From a bacterium (GTDB taxonomy: Bacteria > AUK180): a stretch of DNA of 22,224 nucleotides. Positions 1 through 7,508 of this stretch are shown here, in pieces. The stretch lies in the NCBI GenBank assembly GCA_021162505.1, contig JAGGYO010000338.1:1-22224 (forward strand), given 5' to 3'. The notes beneath the pieces were generated by a model. That model had not been told where the DNA came from and did not search any database. It saw nothing but the letters and a program-made list of their open reading frames with translations. A program made the position numbers and the translations under genes. Positions within the stretch are counted from its first letter, which is position 1. Every line of letters begins with the position of its first letter.

Positions 1-73
1 CCACTTTTTAAGATTTTTCCAAAAATAAAATTATTAGTTTTGCAACTTTAAACTACACCGTCCCTGATTTTAG

Positions 74-247
74 GGAACAGATGGAATATATTCTGATAAA
101 TATAGAGAAATGAATCAATTACCTGCGGTATCTTCAATACAAAGAAGCGTAAAAGGGCTTATCGAAAAAGGAGTTATCGAGTCAATTAATAAAGAATTTG
201 AATTTTCAGATATATTTTTCAAGTATTGGATAGAAAACAATATATAA
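74..247 (+). pseudogene. 3'-end fragment of an AAA-type ATPase gene (winged-helix tail)
   Basis: An open frame with no start codon runs from just after an in-frame stop (71–73) to a TAA at 245–247. It encodes about 57 residues beginning GTDGIYSDKYREM. The pattern IYS-x-KY … LP-x-x-SSIQR-x-x-x-x-LIEKG-x-I … F-x-FSD-x-FFKYWI matches the C-terminal winged-helix tail of the archaeal-type/bacterial AAA ATPases found next to mobile and defence genes. The P-loop and ATPase core are missing and the upstream 73 bases give no continuation in another frame, so I read it as a truncated remnant. It is followed 18 nt later by a rho-independent terminator, consistent with a genuine former gene end. Family recognition is from motif memory only. 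Confidence 0.5.
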
Positions 248-265
248 TGATTATACAAAAATGCG

Positions 266-290
266 TTACGCAAGTATGCGTAATTTTTTT
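266..290 (+). terminator. Rho-independent terminator
   Basis: A perfect 7-bp stem TTACGCA / TGCGTAA (266–272 and 277–283) closes a 4-nt loop AGTA and is followed directly by seven T (284–290). It sits 18 nt after the stop of the ATPase remnant. Confidence 0.8.
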
Positions 291-438
291 AAATTTTACA
301 ATTGAGCTCTATTTTTGTATGTAAATCCTGAATAAAATAAAGCTGCAGGACATTCTAATTATCAACTGTTTGAAATCTAAAGCCGTTCACCCTGTTAGAG
401 AGTCCATCTGTAACTGGGCCAATCTGGAACCGTTTCTT

Positions 439-804
439 TTACTTCTTATAATATTTTTTTATTCTTTCTTTGTCTTCATTTGCCTTATCTTGTTTGAAAT
501 AAATTTCAATTAATTCTATTTTATTTTCCTCTTCATAAAAAGCATATATAATACGAATTCCTGATCGTGCTCCCTTTCCTTTAAGAGATTTGCATGCGAA
601 TTTTCTTACTTTATAGATTTGTGAACTAACAATTCCCAAATTAGAGATTCTGACAATAGCATTATTATCAATATGGAGAATATGAAACATTTTTAATTGG
701 GTATCAATAAAAAGATCAAGATCTTCGTCCAATGTTTTAAATCTCTTCTTTAATTTTTTAAAATCTTTCTTAAATTCATTTAATTGTATTATATTAAGCT
801 TCAT
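439..804 (-). CDS. RelE/ParE-family toxin of a type II toxin–antitoxin pair
   Basis: This 121-residue basic protein has the length and layout of RelE/ParE-superfamily toxins. It has an N-terminal helical part (FKKDFKKLKKRF, followed by DEDLDLFI) and a C-terminal strand region: YKVRKFACKS near residues 64–73, then GIRIIYAFY near 82–90 and IELIEIYFKQDK near 95–106. The last segment resembles the terminal strand of RelE-like mRNA interferases. Its ATG (802–804) lies 11 nt inside the end of the upstream antitoxin gene and no strong Shine–Dalgarno sequence precedes it, so translation is probably coupled. If it follows family behaviour it cleaves mRNA on the ribosome (RelE-like) or acts on gyrase (ParE-like). 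The sequence does not decide between these. Confidence 0.7.
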   Translation of the reverse strand: MKLNIIQLNEFKKDFKKLKKRFKTLDEDLDLFIDTQLKMFHILHIDNNAIVRISNLGIVSSQIYKVRKFACKSLKGKGARSGIRIIYAFYEEENKIELIEIYFKQDKANEDKERIKKYYKK

Positions 805-1591
805 CGCTTTGAGAATAATCTCTTACGGAATATTCAGGAGTTCTATAAAAAACCTTCTCATAATCAATTTGCTCGCCATCATCTGTTGTAAGCCATGGAA
901 TATCCTTATGAGAATAGCTCGAAATTTGCTTAGCGTTCATATCGGATAACCGTGAAAGAACCCTATCAATTAATTTAATTTCATGTGCCATTAATATTTT
1001 TAAATTAGGGGATCTCAACGGAAAGTACTTTGTTTGTGGATATTTAAAATATTTTGTTTCCATTTGATTAATTTCTTTATCTTCTATCATTTTTTTAACA
1101 ACTTTCGCGAATTCAATTGGAGTTGGACCATACTTATTCTTCATATAAGTTACTCCTATAAGCTGTTCTTCGTATTTTTCATAAAAATCGAAATCAATAA
1201 AATAAAGAATTTTATATAAAACACTTTCGCCAATGTTTTCTTTGCCGGCAATTTTATTAAGAATATATAAAAAAATCTCTTTAAATTTTGCTATATTTTT
1301 CTGGGGAACATTAATCCTGATTTGTTTTTTTGTTTGAATCTTTTTTTTATTGTCCTTTTCCAATATGACAATAGGTTCTTTGTTCAAATCAAGTAAAATA
1401 TCAGTAGAAACATTAAATATTTCAGCAATATTTTTTAACTCCTCGGCTTTTAACATCCTTCTGCCTTGTTCTATCATACTCAATGTAGATCGCTTAATTT
1501 TCAGTATTTCAGAAAATTCCTCCTGTGAAAAATCTCTGGCCACTCTCATTTCTTTTATTCTACTCCCTAATTGTATATAGAATTTATCCAT
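794..1591 (-). CDS. HTH–Panacea (DUF4065)-like antitoxin and autorepressor
   Basis: A 265-residue, two-domain protein. Residues ~7–70 form an XRE-type helix-turn-helix (LGSRIKEMR … SQEEFSEILKIKRSTLSMIEQGRR). Residues ~105–255 look like a Panacea/SocA-like domain: LLYKILYFIDFDFYEKYE-type helix, the YGPTP motif near 154–158, and the late motif SHKDIPW followed by Y-x-x-VFYR. Panacea domains are known as exchangeable antitoxin modules paired with unrelated toxins. It is the first gene of the operon, with the RelE/ParE-like toxin overlapping its end by 11 nt. The start has a good ribosome-binding site (AGGTGAT, 4 nt before ATG) and a consensus promoter. The HTH probably represses that promoter. 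Confidence 0.75.
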   Translation of the reverse strand: MDKFYIQLGSRIKEMRVARDFSQEEFSEILKIKRSTLSMIEQGRRMLKAEELKNIAEIFNVSTDILLDLNKEPIVILEKDNKKKIQTKKQIRINVPQKNIAKFKEIFLYILNKIAGKENIGESVLYKILYFIDFDFYEKYEEQLIGVTYMKNKYGPTPIEFAKVVKKMIEDKEINQMETKYFKYPQTKYFPLRSPNLKILMAHEIKLIDRVLSRLSDMNAKQISSYSHKDIPWLTTDDGEQIDYEKVFYRTPEYSVRDYSQSDEA

Positions 1592-1615
1592 ACTATCACC
1601 TCATTTTTACATTAT

Positions 1616-1644
1616 ATTATAGCACATGTTCGATTTTATGTCAA
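1616..1644 (-). promoter_or_regulatory. Consensus σ70 promoter of the toxin–antitoxin operon
   Basis: On the minus strand a perfect TTGACA (1644–1639) is separated by 17 nt from a perfect TATAAT (1621–1616), about 25 nt before the antitoxin start. The spacer contains the palindrome ACATGT. Confidence 0.85.
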
Positions 1645-1649
1645 CCATC

Positions 1650-1666
1650 TGTTATGTTTTCTAACA
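1650..1666. promoter_or_regulatory. Candidate operator upstream of the toxin–antitoxin promoter
   Basis: An inverted repeat TGTTA-N7-TAACA lies 5 nt upstream of the -35 box. Together with the ACATGT palindrome between the promoter elements it is a plausible binding site for the HTH antitoxin. This is inferred from position and symmetry only. Confidence 0.4.
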
Positions 1667-1734
1667 TTTTAGGATTGCAAAATACTCCATTACCGTAAAA
1701 ATGCCGAAATATCTGCCTTAAATTTTAATTTATT

Positions 1735-1860
1735 TTAAAAAGATTTATTAATAGACATATCTTTATCTTCTATTTTTTGGGGAGCAATACCATTAACAAA
1801 AGCAATATGTGCTATCAATGTAAAAAATTCATCGTTAGCTTGATAAAAAAAGCCATTAGA
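1735..1860 (-). pseudogene. Short unrecognised coding remnant
   Basis: Between the antitoxin promoter and the palindrome at 1916 there is a 41-codon open frame ending with TAA (1737–1735). It reads protein-like (FYQANDEFFTLIAHIAFVNG, then IAPQKIEDKD) but has no start codon upstream and is preceded by two adjacent in-frame stops (1866–1861). It may be the tail of a decayed gene. I do not recognise the family. The rest of the 1592–2002 gap holds the toxin–antitoxin promoter, the palindrome and the promoter of the next gene. Confidence 0.25.
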
Positions 1861-1915
1861 TTATTATATTGATAAATTTGTTCTTTCTAATATTCTTACT
1901 TTTAAAAAGTCCAAC

Positions 1916-1943
1916 CTGTCTGCGTGCGGACACGCACAGGCAG
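1916..1943. repeat. GC-rich imperfect palindrome
   Basis: In AT-rich surroundings, CTGTCTGCGTG-CGGA-CACGCACAGGCAG can fold as a 6-bp stem TGCGTG/CACGCA with loop CGGA, then a 2-nt bulge (CA) and 5 further pairs including one G·T. There is no T-run after it on the plus strand, so it is not a typical terminator. The composition contrast and symmetry suggest a dispersed palindromic repeat. It occurs once in this window. Confidence 0.5.
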
Positions 1944-1968
1944 ATATGTTGAGATAACAGACACTGTC

Positions 1969-1997
1969 TTGATTATTTGAAAGAAATCCTGTATAAT
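1969..1997 (+). promoter_or_regulatory. σ70-type promoter for the response regulator (leaderless layout)
   Basis: TTGATT (1969–1974), 17-nt spacer, TATAAT (1992–1997). The ATG begins at 2003, only 5 nt after the -10 box, so the predicted transcription start falls at or next to the start codon. No Shine–Dalgarno sequence is present. Confidence 0.7.
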
Positions 1998-2002
1998 ACA
2001 TT

Positions 2003-3352
2003 ATGAAAATATTAGTAGTTGATGATGAGAAGAATATTCAAAAATTATTAGCGGATATTATCAAAGATAATGGCTGGCAGCCCTTTGTGGCAGGCGATAT
2101 CAAGAAAGCAAAGAATATTCTTCACAATGAAATGATCTCTGTTATTCTATTGGATGTTAACCTGGAATATGACGGACAGGGAATTGATTTTCTGGATTAT
2201 ATAAAAAATAATTACGAGTATCCACCGGAAATTATCATTATTACGGGTTACGGAAATATTGACCTTGCCGTTTCGGCAATAAAAAAGGGCGCATACGATT
2301 TCATAGAAAAACCGCCTTCCATTGAAAGAATTATTTTAGCCATCGAACACGCTCTTGAAAAGAACAAAATGGAAAAAGAAAAACTTTTGTCACCGGAAAA
2401 TAATATTGAATTCATTGGAAATTCCAAACATACCCACCATTTAAAAAAGTTGATAAAGACATTGGCGGATTCCAAGGGAAGCGTTCTTATAACGGGTGAA
2501 AGTGGTGTAGGAAAGGAGCTATTTGCAAGAAATCTCCATTTTCACTCATCAAGGAACGCCAAACCGTTTATTGTAGTAAACTCTGCTGCAATTCCAGAAG
2601 AGTTGATCGAAGCCGAGCTTTTCGGGTATGAAAAAGGCGCTTTCACCAATGCCTATAAAATGAAAAGAGGAAAATTCGAACTTGCTAATGAAGGGACCAT
2701 CTTTCTTGATGAGATCGGGGATATGTCCCTGAAAACACAGGCAAAGATATTAAGGACATTACAGGATAAGAAGATCGAGCGTTTAGGCGCTGAAAAGGTC
2801 ATATCTATTGATGTAAGGGTTATAACCGCAACAAATAAAGATCTGAAAACAATGGTAAAGGAAGGGACTTTCAGGGAAGATCTTTTCTATAGATTGAATG
2901 TAATCGAAACGAATATTAAACCGCTCAGACAGAGAAAGGATGATATTATTCCCATATTCAAATATTTTATTAAGGTTCTTTCAAGGGAATACGGGAAAAA
3001 GGAGATCTTTTTGGAACAGTGGTTAATGGATCATTTGGTAAATTACGGATGGCAGGGTAATATCCGTGAATTAAAGAATTTCGCAGAAAAAATGGTCATT
3101 TTTTCTCAAGAGGGTCGTATCAATGAGGAAATAATACAACCCCTTGATGATACAACGAAGGAAATGAATACAGAACTATCCTTTAATGAAGCAAAGATCG
3201 AATTTGAAAGGTATTATATAAAAAAAGCATTAAAGAAGTATGATCAAAATATATCAAAGACCGCAGAAAAGTTAGGTCTTGACCGATCAAATTTTTTTAA
3301 GAAATTAAAAAAGTTAGGAATAACCATTGAAAATAGCAAAGATAGCAATTAA
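2003..3352 (+). CDS. σ54-dependent response regulator (NtrC family)
   Basis: A 449-residue protein with the NtrC architecture. The receiver domain (1–120) has the acidic pair D7/D8, the phospho-acceptor D51, T81 and K103. The AAA+ domain (~137–375) has Walker A GESGVGKE (165–172) and Walker B FLDEIGD (D236/E237). The C-terminal Fis-type helix-turn-helix (~400–445) contains SKTAEKLGLDRSNFFKKLKK. The σ54-contacting loop reads GAFTNA (212–217) instead of GAFTGA. It should activate σ54 promoters after phosphorylation by a histidine kinase, but no kinase is in the window and I saw no -24/-12 promoter in the intergenic regions, so its targets are elsewhere. Its last 26 nt overlap the start of priA. 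A 449-residue length is normal for the family. Confidence 0.92.
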   Translation: MKILVVDDEKNIQKLLADIIKDNGWQPFVAGDIKKAKNILHNEMISVILLDVNLEYDGQGIDFLDYIKNNYEYPPEIIIITGYGNIDLAVSAIKKGAYDFIEKPPSIERIILAIEHALEKNKMEKEKLLSPENNIEFIGNSKHTHHLKKLIKTLADSKGSVLITGESGVGKELFARNLHFHSSRNAKPFIVVNSAAIPEELIEAELFGYEKGAFTNAYKMKRGKFELANEGTIFLDEIGDMSLKTQAKILRTLQDKKIERLGAEKVISIDVRVITATNKDLKTMVKEGTFREDLFYRLNVIETNIKPLRQRKDDIIPIFKYFIKVLSREYGKKEIFLEQWLMDHLVNYGWQGNIRELKNFAEKMVIFSQEGRINEEIIQPLDDTTKEMNTELSFNEAKIEFERYYIKKALKKYDQNISKTAEKLGLDRSNFFKKLKKLGITIENSKDSN

Positions 3353-5675
3353 TATTCCCACCTATAGATTTTTTGACTACCGAGTTCCCGATAAATTATC
3401 ACCCGTTCCCGGAAATTTTGTCATGGTCCCTTTTGGACCAATGAAAAAAATAGGAATTATAGTAGATATTGAGGAAAAAGAAGTTGATTTCCCCATAAAA
3501 GATATTCTTTTTGTTCTAAAAGAGGATCCGCTAATACCTCATCAATTGAAATTGGGAAAAACTCTTCATGAGAGATTTTTTAATTCTGCCGGACCTTCCT
3601 ATTTTTTTATGCGATCAAGCGATGCAAAGGATGTAAAAAGATATTATATAGTAACAGAAAAAGGGAAAGAATCGCTAAAAGACAAGGAGCTGAAAGAAAT
3701 AAAAAGGAAGATATTGGATCTCTTGTCGGATAAACAATATACGAAAAAGGGTATTCAAAGATTTATTAAGTGGAAGGGTGTACCCAATCTGTTGAATTCT
3801 ATGGTAAAAGCCGGGTTATTGGAGATAAAAGAGGATTATCAAGAAAGTAAAACATCAAAAATACTATATATTCAAATTAAAAATGAGAAAAAAATGGAGA
3901 ATTTCGGGGCTGATGAAAAAAAACTGCTTCAATTCTTACAAAGATATGAAAATTGGTGTCCATTTACATTTATAAGAAAAAAGTTTAAGATAGTTAAAAA
4001 AGACCTTGCTCTTCTTGAAAAAGAGGGCGTTTTGGAGTTCAAATATTTTGAAAATATTATGGACTCATTTCTTGATCCTTTTTTAAGACAAAAAAAGGTG
4101 GAAGCGCTTACTAATGATCAAAAAAAAGCTTATAATGCAATAAACAGTTCCATAGCAAATGAAGAATATAGGGAATTTCTCATTAGCGGGGTTACCGGCA
4201 GCGGAAAAACAGAGATCTATTTTAGAAATGCAATTGAAGCAGTAAAAAAAGGGAAAAAGGTCCTTGTAGGTGTTCCGGAGATCTCATTAACTCCACAGAT
4301 AACAGCTCTTTTTAAATCACATTTCGGTTCCAGGGTCATTGTCTATCACAGTAAATTGACAAAAGTGGAAAGAAAAACTGTGAATAAGACCATAAGAGAA
4401 GGCACTTTTGATGTTTTGATTGGTCCCCGCTCCATATTTTTTTTGCCATATGATAATATAGGGTTGATCGTCATGGATGAATTTCAGGATGATTCCTATA
4501 ATCAGGATCAGCAGGAACCTTATTATAATGGTATCTATATTGCAAGGGAAGTAGCAAGGTCAAATAATGCTTCCTTGGTCTTCATATCCGCCACCCCTCT
4601 TATTGAAACCTATTATAAGGCAATGGAGGGAGAAATAACATATTTTTATTTGGGGCAAAGAGCCATAAAGGGTTCAACAATGCCCAATATTGAAATAGTC
4701 AATATGTCGGAGGAACGAGACTATATTCTTTCAAAACGCCTGCACGATGAGATATTGAAAACATCTAAAGAGAAAAAACAGATCATGCTCTTTTATAATA
4801 GACGGGGTTTTTTAAGAAATGTTCGTTGCAATAAATGCGGGTATATTTTTAAGTGTGATAGCTGTGATGTGCCATTGATCTACCACAAAGATACAAATAG
4901 TTTGGTTTGCCATTATTGCGGAAAAACCTATCCTATTCCCGGTAAATGTCCTCAATGCGGCAATTATCACCTGACATGGCGTGGCATGGGTATTGAGCAG
5001 GTGGAAGAGAAGCTGCGATCAACCTTTCCCGAACTCGTTATTGCAAGATTGGACCAGGATGTTTCAAGGGACATTCTCAAGATACAAGAGGTATTCAGTA
5101 AGTTTAAAGCCGGTGAGATTGATATTCTTTTGGGAACCCAGATCATTGCCAAAGGGCTGGATTTTTCTAATGTAACATTGGTTGGAGTAATTTCAACGGA
5201 GATACTGTTCTCTATCCCTAATTTCCGGACCTCGGAGCGCGCATATTCACTTTTGACCCAAGTCGCCGGCAGAGCGGGTCGGGGAATACATAAAGGGAAT
5301 GTGATCATCCAAACCTATAATCCCTCCAATGAGATCATTAAATACGCCCTTTCAAAGGATTTCAATAAATTTTATGATTTTGAAATGAGGGTTAGAGAAA
5401 AATTGGAATTTCCTCCGTATAAAGATCTTGCAAAAATAATTTTCCGTGATAAAAAAGAGGAAAAGGTATTAAAAAATGCCCGGACGATAAAAATTGTTTT
5501 GGATAATAATAATATTAATTCCTACGGACCTATGCCGGCTATGGTAAAGAAGATCGCTGATTTTTATTTTTATGAAATACTTTTTAAATTTGATGATATA
5601 AATAATATCTTGAATGTTCTAAAAGAGATAAAGGAAAGCGGTTCTAAATATAGAATTTTGTTCCTGAATAGTTGA
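3327..5675 (+). CDS. priA: Primosomal protein N' (PriA replication-restart helicase), divergent
   Basis: A 782-residue PriA homologue. The N-terminal DNA-binding domain is typical (AKIAINIPTYRFFDYRVP), and it is retained only if translation begins at TTG 3327, inside the preceding gene; the next ATG would remove the conserved start. The helicase part has Walker A GVTGSGKT (288–295), and motif II reads DEFQ (384–387) where PriA normally has DEEH. SATP (421–424), GTQIIAKGLDF and QVAGRAGRG are kept. Eight cysteines in four CxxC pairs (501, 504, 510, 513, 528, 531, 541, 544) form the two zinc sites. The DAD motif expected after VTLVGV is replaced by STE. PriA reloads the replicative helicase at stalled forks. 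The motif II change could alter ATP hydrolysis coupling. It is co-transcribed with the response regulator. Confidence 0.92.
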   Translation: MKIAKIAINIPTYRFFDYRVPDKLSPVPGNFVMVPFGPMKKIGIIVDIEEKEVDFPIKDILFVLKEDPLIPHQLKLGKTLHERFFNSAGPSYFFMRSSDAKDVKRYYIVTEKGKESLKDKELKEIKRKILDLLSDKQYTKKGIQRFIKWKGVPNLLNSMVKAGLLEIKEDYQESKTSKILYIQIKNEKKMENFGADEKKLLQFLQRYENWCPFTFIRKKFKIVKKDLALLEKEGVLEFKYFENIMDSFLDPFLRQKKVEALTNDQKKAYNAINSSIANEEYREFLISGVTGSGKTEIYFRNAIEAVKKGKKVLVGVPEISLTPQITALFKSHFGSRVIVYHSKLTKVERKTVNKTIREGTFDVLIGPRSIFFLPYDNIGLIVMDEFQDDSYNQDQQEPYYNGIYIAREVARSNNASLVFISATPLIETYYKAMEGEITYFYLGQRAIKGSTMPNIEIVNMSEERDYILSKRLHDEILKTSKEKKQIMLFYNRRGFLRNVRCNKCGYIFKCDSCDVPLIYHKDTNSLVCHYCGKTYPIPGKCPQCGNYHLTWRGMGIEQVEEKLRSTFPELVIARLDQDVSRDILKIQEVFSKFKAGEIDILLGTQIIAKGLDFSNVTLVGVISTEILFSIPNFRTSERAYSLLTQVAGRAGRGIHKGNVIIQTYNPSNEIIKYALSKDFNKFYDFEMRVREKLEFPPYKDLAKIIFRDKKEEKVLKNARTIKIVLDNNNINSYGPMPAMVKKIADFYFYEILFKFDDINNILNVLKEIKESGSKYRILFLNS

Positions 5676-5699
5676 TTTTAATTGAAAATATGGTATATT
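5672..5699 (+). promoter_or_regulatory. σ70-type promoter for the secreted protein gene
   Basis: TTGATT (5672–5677), 16-nt spacer, TATATT (5694–5699). The -35 box overlaps the priA stop codon (5673–5675). An AAAGGAG ribosome-binding site follows at 5705–5711. Confidence 0.6.
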
Positions 5700-5717
5700 G
5701 TAGAAAAGGAGATGAGT

Positions 5718-6629
5718 ATGAAAAAATATTTTTCATTTGTCTTATTGTTAATGTTGGTTTTAACATTACAAAACAGCAGTAAAGGGAAAAAGATCCTTTT
5801 GGCTTTCAAAGGACAGCCAAATGATACCTTCGCATATTCCATTATAAGCGAGAGTTTCTCATCGCAGAATGAAATGGGGAATTATTCCGAAACCTCAACA
5901 GATTTCCTTGTGAACTATGAATTCCAAGTCCAATCCGTAAATGACTCAAATGTTTATACAATAAAAGGAATAATTAAAAAGATAATTTTTAGTGTCAATA
6001 CGGGAAAGGAAGAGATCACCTTTAACTCTGAGAAAGGAGCTGAAAATGATGAAGCTTCATTGAAAATATTCAAAAGATTATTAAATGCGGAATTTATTTT
6101 CCAGCTTGATAAAAAAGGAGATTATGTTGTTGCAGGTCTCGATACAAAAATAAGCAGGATCTTTTCCATCGTGCGTTTACCCGGTAATGTGAGTAAAAAG
6201 CAATTAATGCAATTTGTTTTCGGTACCTTTGGTAATGCTGCTACCTCAGGAAGATTACACGATATCTTTTTTTACCCGGACAAACCCATTGGGGCAAAGG
6301 ATAAATGGAAAGAAGAAAGTAAAGAAGAAGGGATGACATATACGATGAGTTATAAAGTAGCTAAATTCAAAAAAAATAAAATGAAGATCGTTGCCGACGG
6401 TAAATCAAGTATGTCAAAAGACCTCAGCCAAAAAGGAGATAAAACCACATATATAATATCTTTTGACGGGACAATGGAAATGGAATATAATATTGATACA
6501 GATACGGGACTTATGGAAACTTCAAAAGCACATAATAAACAGGAAGGAACGGTAAATATCAATTCCGGAAATTCCAATACGATTATTCCGAGTACCAATG
6601 AAGAAACAACTACGGTAACAAAAATTTAA
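5718..6629 (+). CDS. Secreted protein of unknown function (DUF6263-like pattern)
   Basis: I place the start at ATG 5718, 6 nt after AAAGGAG (5705–5711), giving 303 residues. The frame is open further upstream to 5682, but that adds a stretch unlike a signal peptide. From 5718 the protein begins MKKYFSFVLLLMLVLTLQ, a clear Sec signal peptide without a lipobox cysteine. The rest is β-rich with no cysteine pairs or catalytic motif I recognise. The segment FYPDKPIGAKDKWKEES and the following alternating strands ending in GTMEMEYNIDTDTGL recall the DUF6263-type secreted proteins (a proline–glycine–tryptophan motif followed by a β-sheet repeat). That assignment is tentative. It is probably periplasmic or surface-exposed and has its own promoter. 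The converging permease gene ends 75 nt downstream, with no convincing terminator between. Confidence 0.75.
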   Translation: MKKYFSFVLLLMLVLTLQNSSKGKKILLAFKGQPNDTFAYSIISESFSSQNEMGNYSETSTDFLVNYEFQVQSVNDSNVYTIKGIIKKIIFSVNTGKEEITFNSEKGAENDEASLKIFKRLLNAEFIFQLDKKGDYVVAGLDTKISRIFSIVRLPGNVSKKQLMQFVFGTFGNAATSGRLHDIFFYPDKPIGAKDKWKEESKEEGMTYTMSYKVAKFKKNKMKIVADGKSSMSKDLSQKGDKTTYIISFDGTMEMEYNIDTDTGLMETSKAHNKQEGTVNINSGNSNTIIPSTNEETTTVTKI

Positions 6630-6704
6630 AAAAGGTTATATTTTACAAGGACCAGTATAATCATTAGATAAAAGTAACGAGAAATGGTTTCGGGTTAAAC
6701 GATC

Positions 6705-7508
6705 CTAATGTACATTCGATTTTTTTGATAAATAAAAGACAAAATATATTATCGAATAAAGGATGATTATTGTGGGTCCTGGTGGTATCTTGAAATTATA
6801 GGATATGAATAAACTGCCTATTATTACACTAACGCTCAAAAGGATGATATAAAATATCCCTTTTTTATAATTTGCTTTTAAATTTACGATTATGGCACCG
6901 GGAATAATAAAAAGTGACGAAACCAAAATGATCCCCAATAATTTTAATGAGATCATGATGGTCAACGCCAAGAAACCGTTAAAAAAGTATTCGTATAATT
7001 TAATATTCACATTATTTATTTGCGCGTCGGTCATATCAAAATCAATATATATTAATCTTTTGAAAAAGAAGATGAAGAACAATATTTCAATAATAAAGAA
7101 TAATCCGTATAATAAAACATCAGAAGTTGTAATGGAAAGAATATTTCCGAAAAGAAATGAAAAAACATCAACCGATATTCGTTTGTTCAAACTGATCAAA
7201 AAGATGCCGATCGCCATGGAAAAAGGAAATAATATCCCTACAAGGGTATTTATATCAGCCCGATTTTTAAAATAGAGATATGTTAAGACAAGCCCCATAA
7301 GGACAGAGAATATCATTCCAAAGAGTTCGGGTGACAGTCCAAGAAAAATGCCGAGCGCAATACCGCCGAAAGCAGAATGAGCAATGCCCACCGGGAAAAA
7401 AGAGATCTTTTTTGTAATAATGAAAAATGAAAAGATCGTTCCTAATATTCCCACCAATATTCCGCTAATAAGTGCATTTATAAAAAAGCTGTATTTAAGT
7501 ATTTCCAT
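6705..7508 (-). CDS. Metal ABC transporter permease (ZnuB/TroC-type)
   Basis: The start is taken as ATG 7508, which gives MEILKYSFFINALISGIL and 267 residues, the family's usual size. The frame is open upstream to 7679, but that part lies antisense-like inside the ATPase gene and reads as non-membrane sequence. The protein has about seven to eight hydrophobic segments and the typical pattern GILVGILGTIFSFFIITKK … FFPVGIAHSAFGGIALGIFLG near the N-terminus and LLGIILVSSLFIIPGAI near residues 185–205, as in ABC-3 family permeases for Zn2+, Mn2+ or Fe2+. Its start lies 14 nt inside the end of the ATPase gene, so the two are translationally coupled. Last gene of the seven-gene operon. Confidence 0.9.
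   Translation of the reverse strand: MEILKYSFFINALISGILVGILGTIFSFFIITKKISFFPVGIAHSAFGGIALGIFLGLSPELFGMIFSVLMGLVLTYLYFKNRADINTLVGILFPFSMAIGIFLISLNKRISVDVFSFLFGNILSITTSDVLLYGLFFIIEILFFIFFFKRLIYIDFDMTDAQINNVNIKLYEYFFNGFLALTIMISLKLLGIILVSSLFIIPGAIIVNLKANYKKGIFYIILLSVSVIIGSLFISYNFKIPPGPTIIILYSIIYFVFYLSKKSNVH

Larger units (their letters stand above)
57..434. repeat. Degenerate inverted repeat flanking the ATPase remnant
   Basis: The reverse complement of 57–84 and the forward sequence of 404–433 both begin CCATCTGT and, after a spacer differing by about 2 nt, share AATC-x-GG-x-AC-x-GT. The left copy also contains a small hairpin TCCCT-GATTTT-AGGGA (61–76). The two copies lie in opposite orientation around the ATPase remnant and its terminator. 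They could be decayed ends of a mobile element or two copies of a dispersed repeat. No transposase and no target-site duplication are visible. Confidence 0.3.

Noticed and set aside
1592..2002. σ54 (-24/-12) promoter near the σ54 regulator
   Set aside because: No TGGCA-N7-TTGC-type sequence was seen here or in the other main intergenic regions on either strand.
6630..6704. Bidirectional terminator between the secreted protein and permease genes
   Set aside because: Only a weak interrupted pairing (GAAA-TGG-TTTC with two mismatches) and no adjacent T-run.
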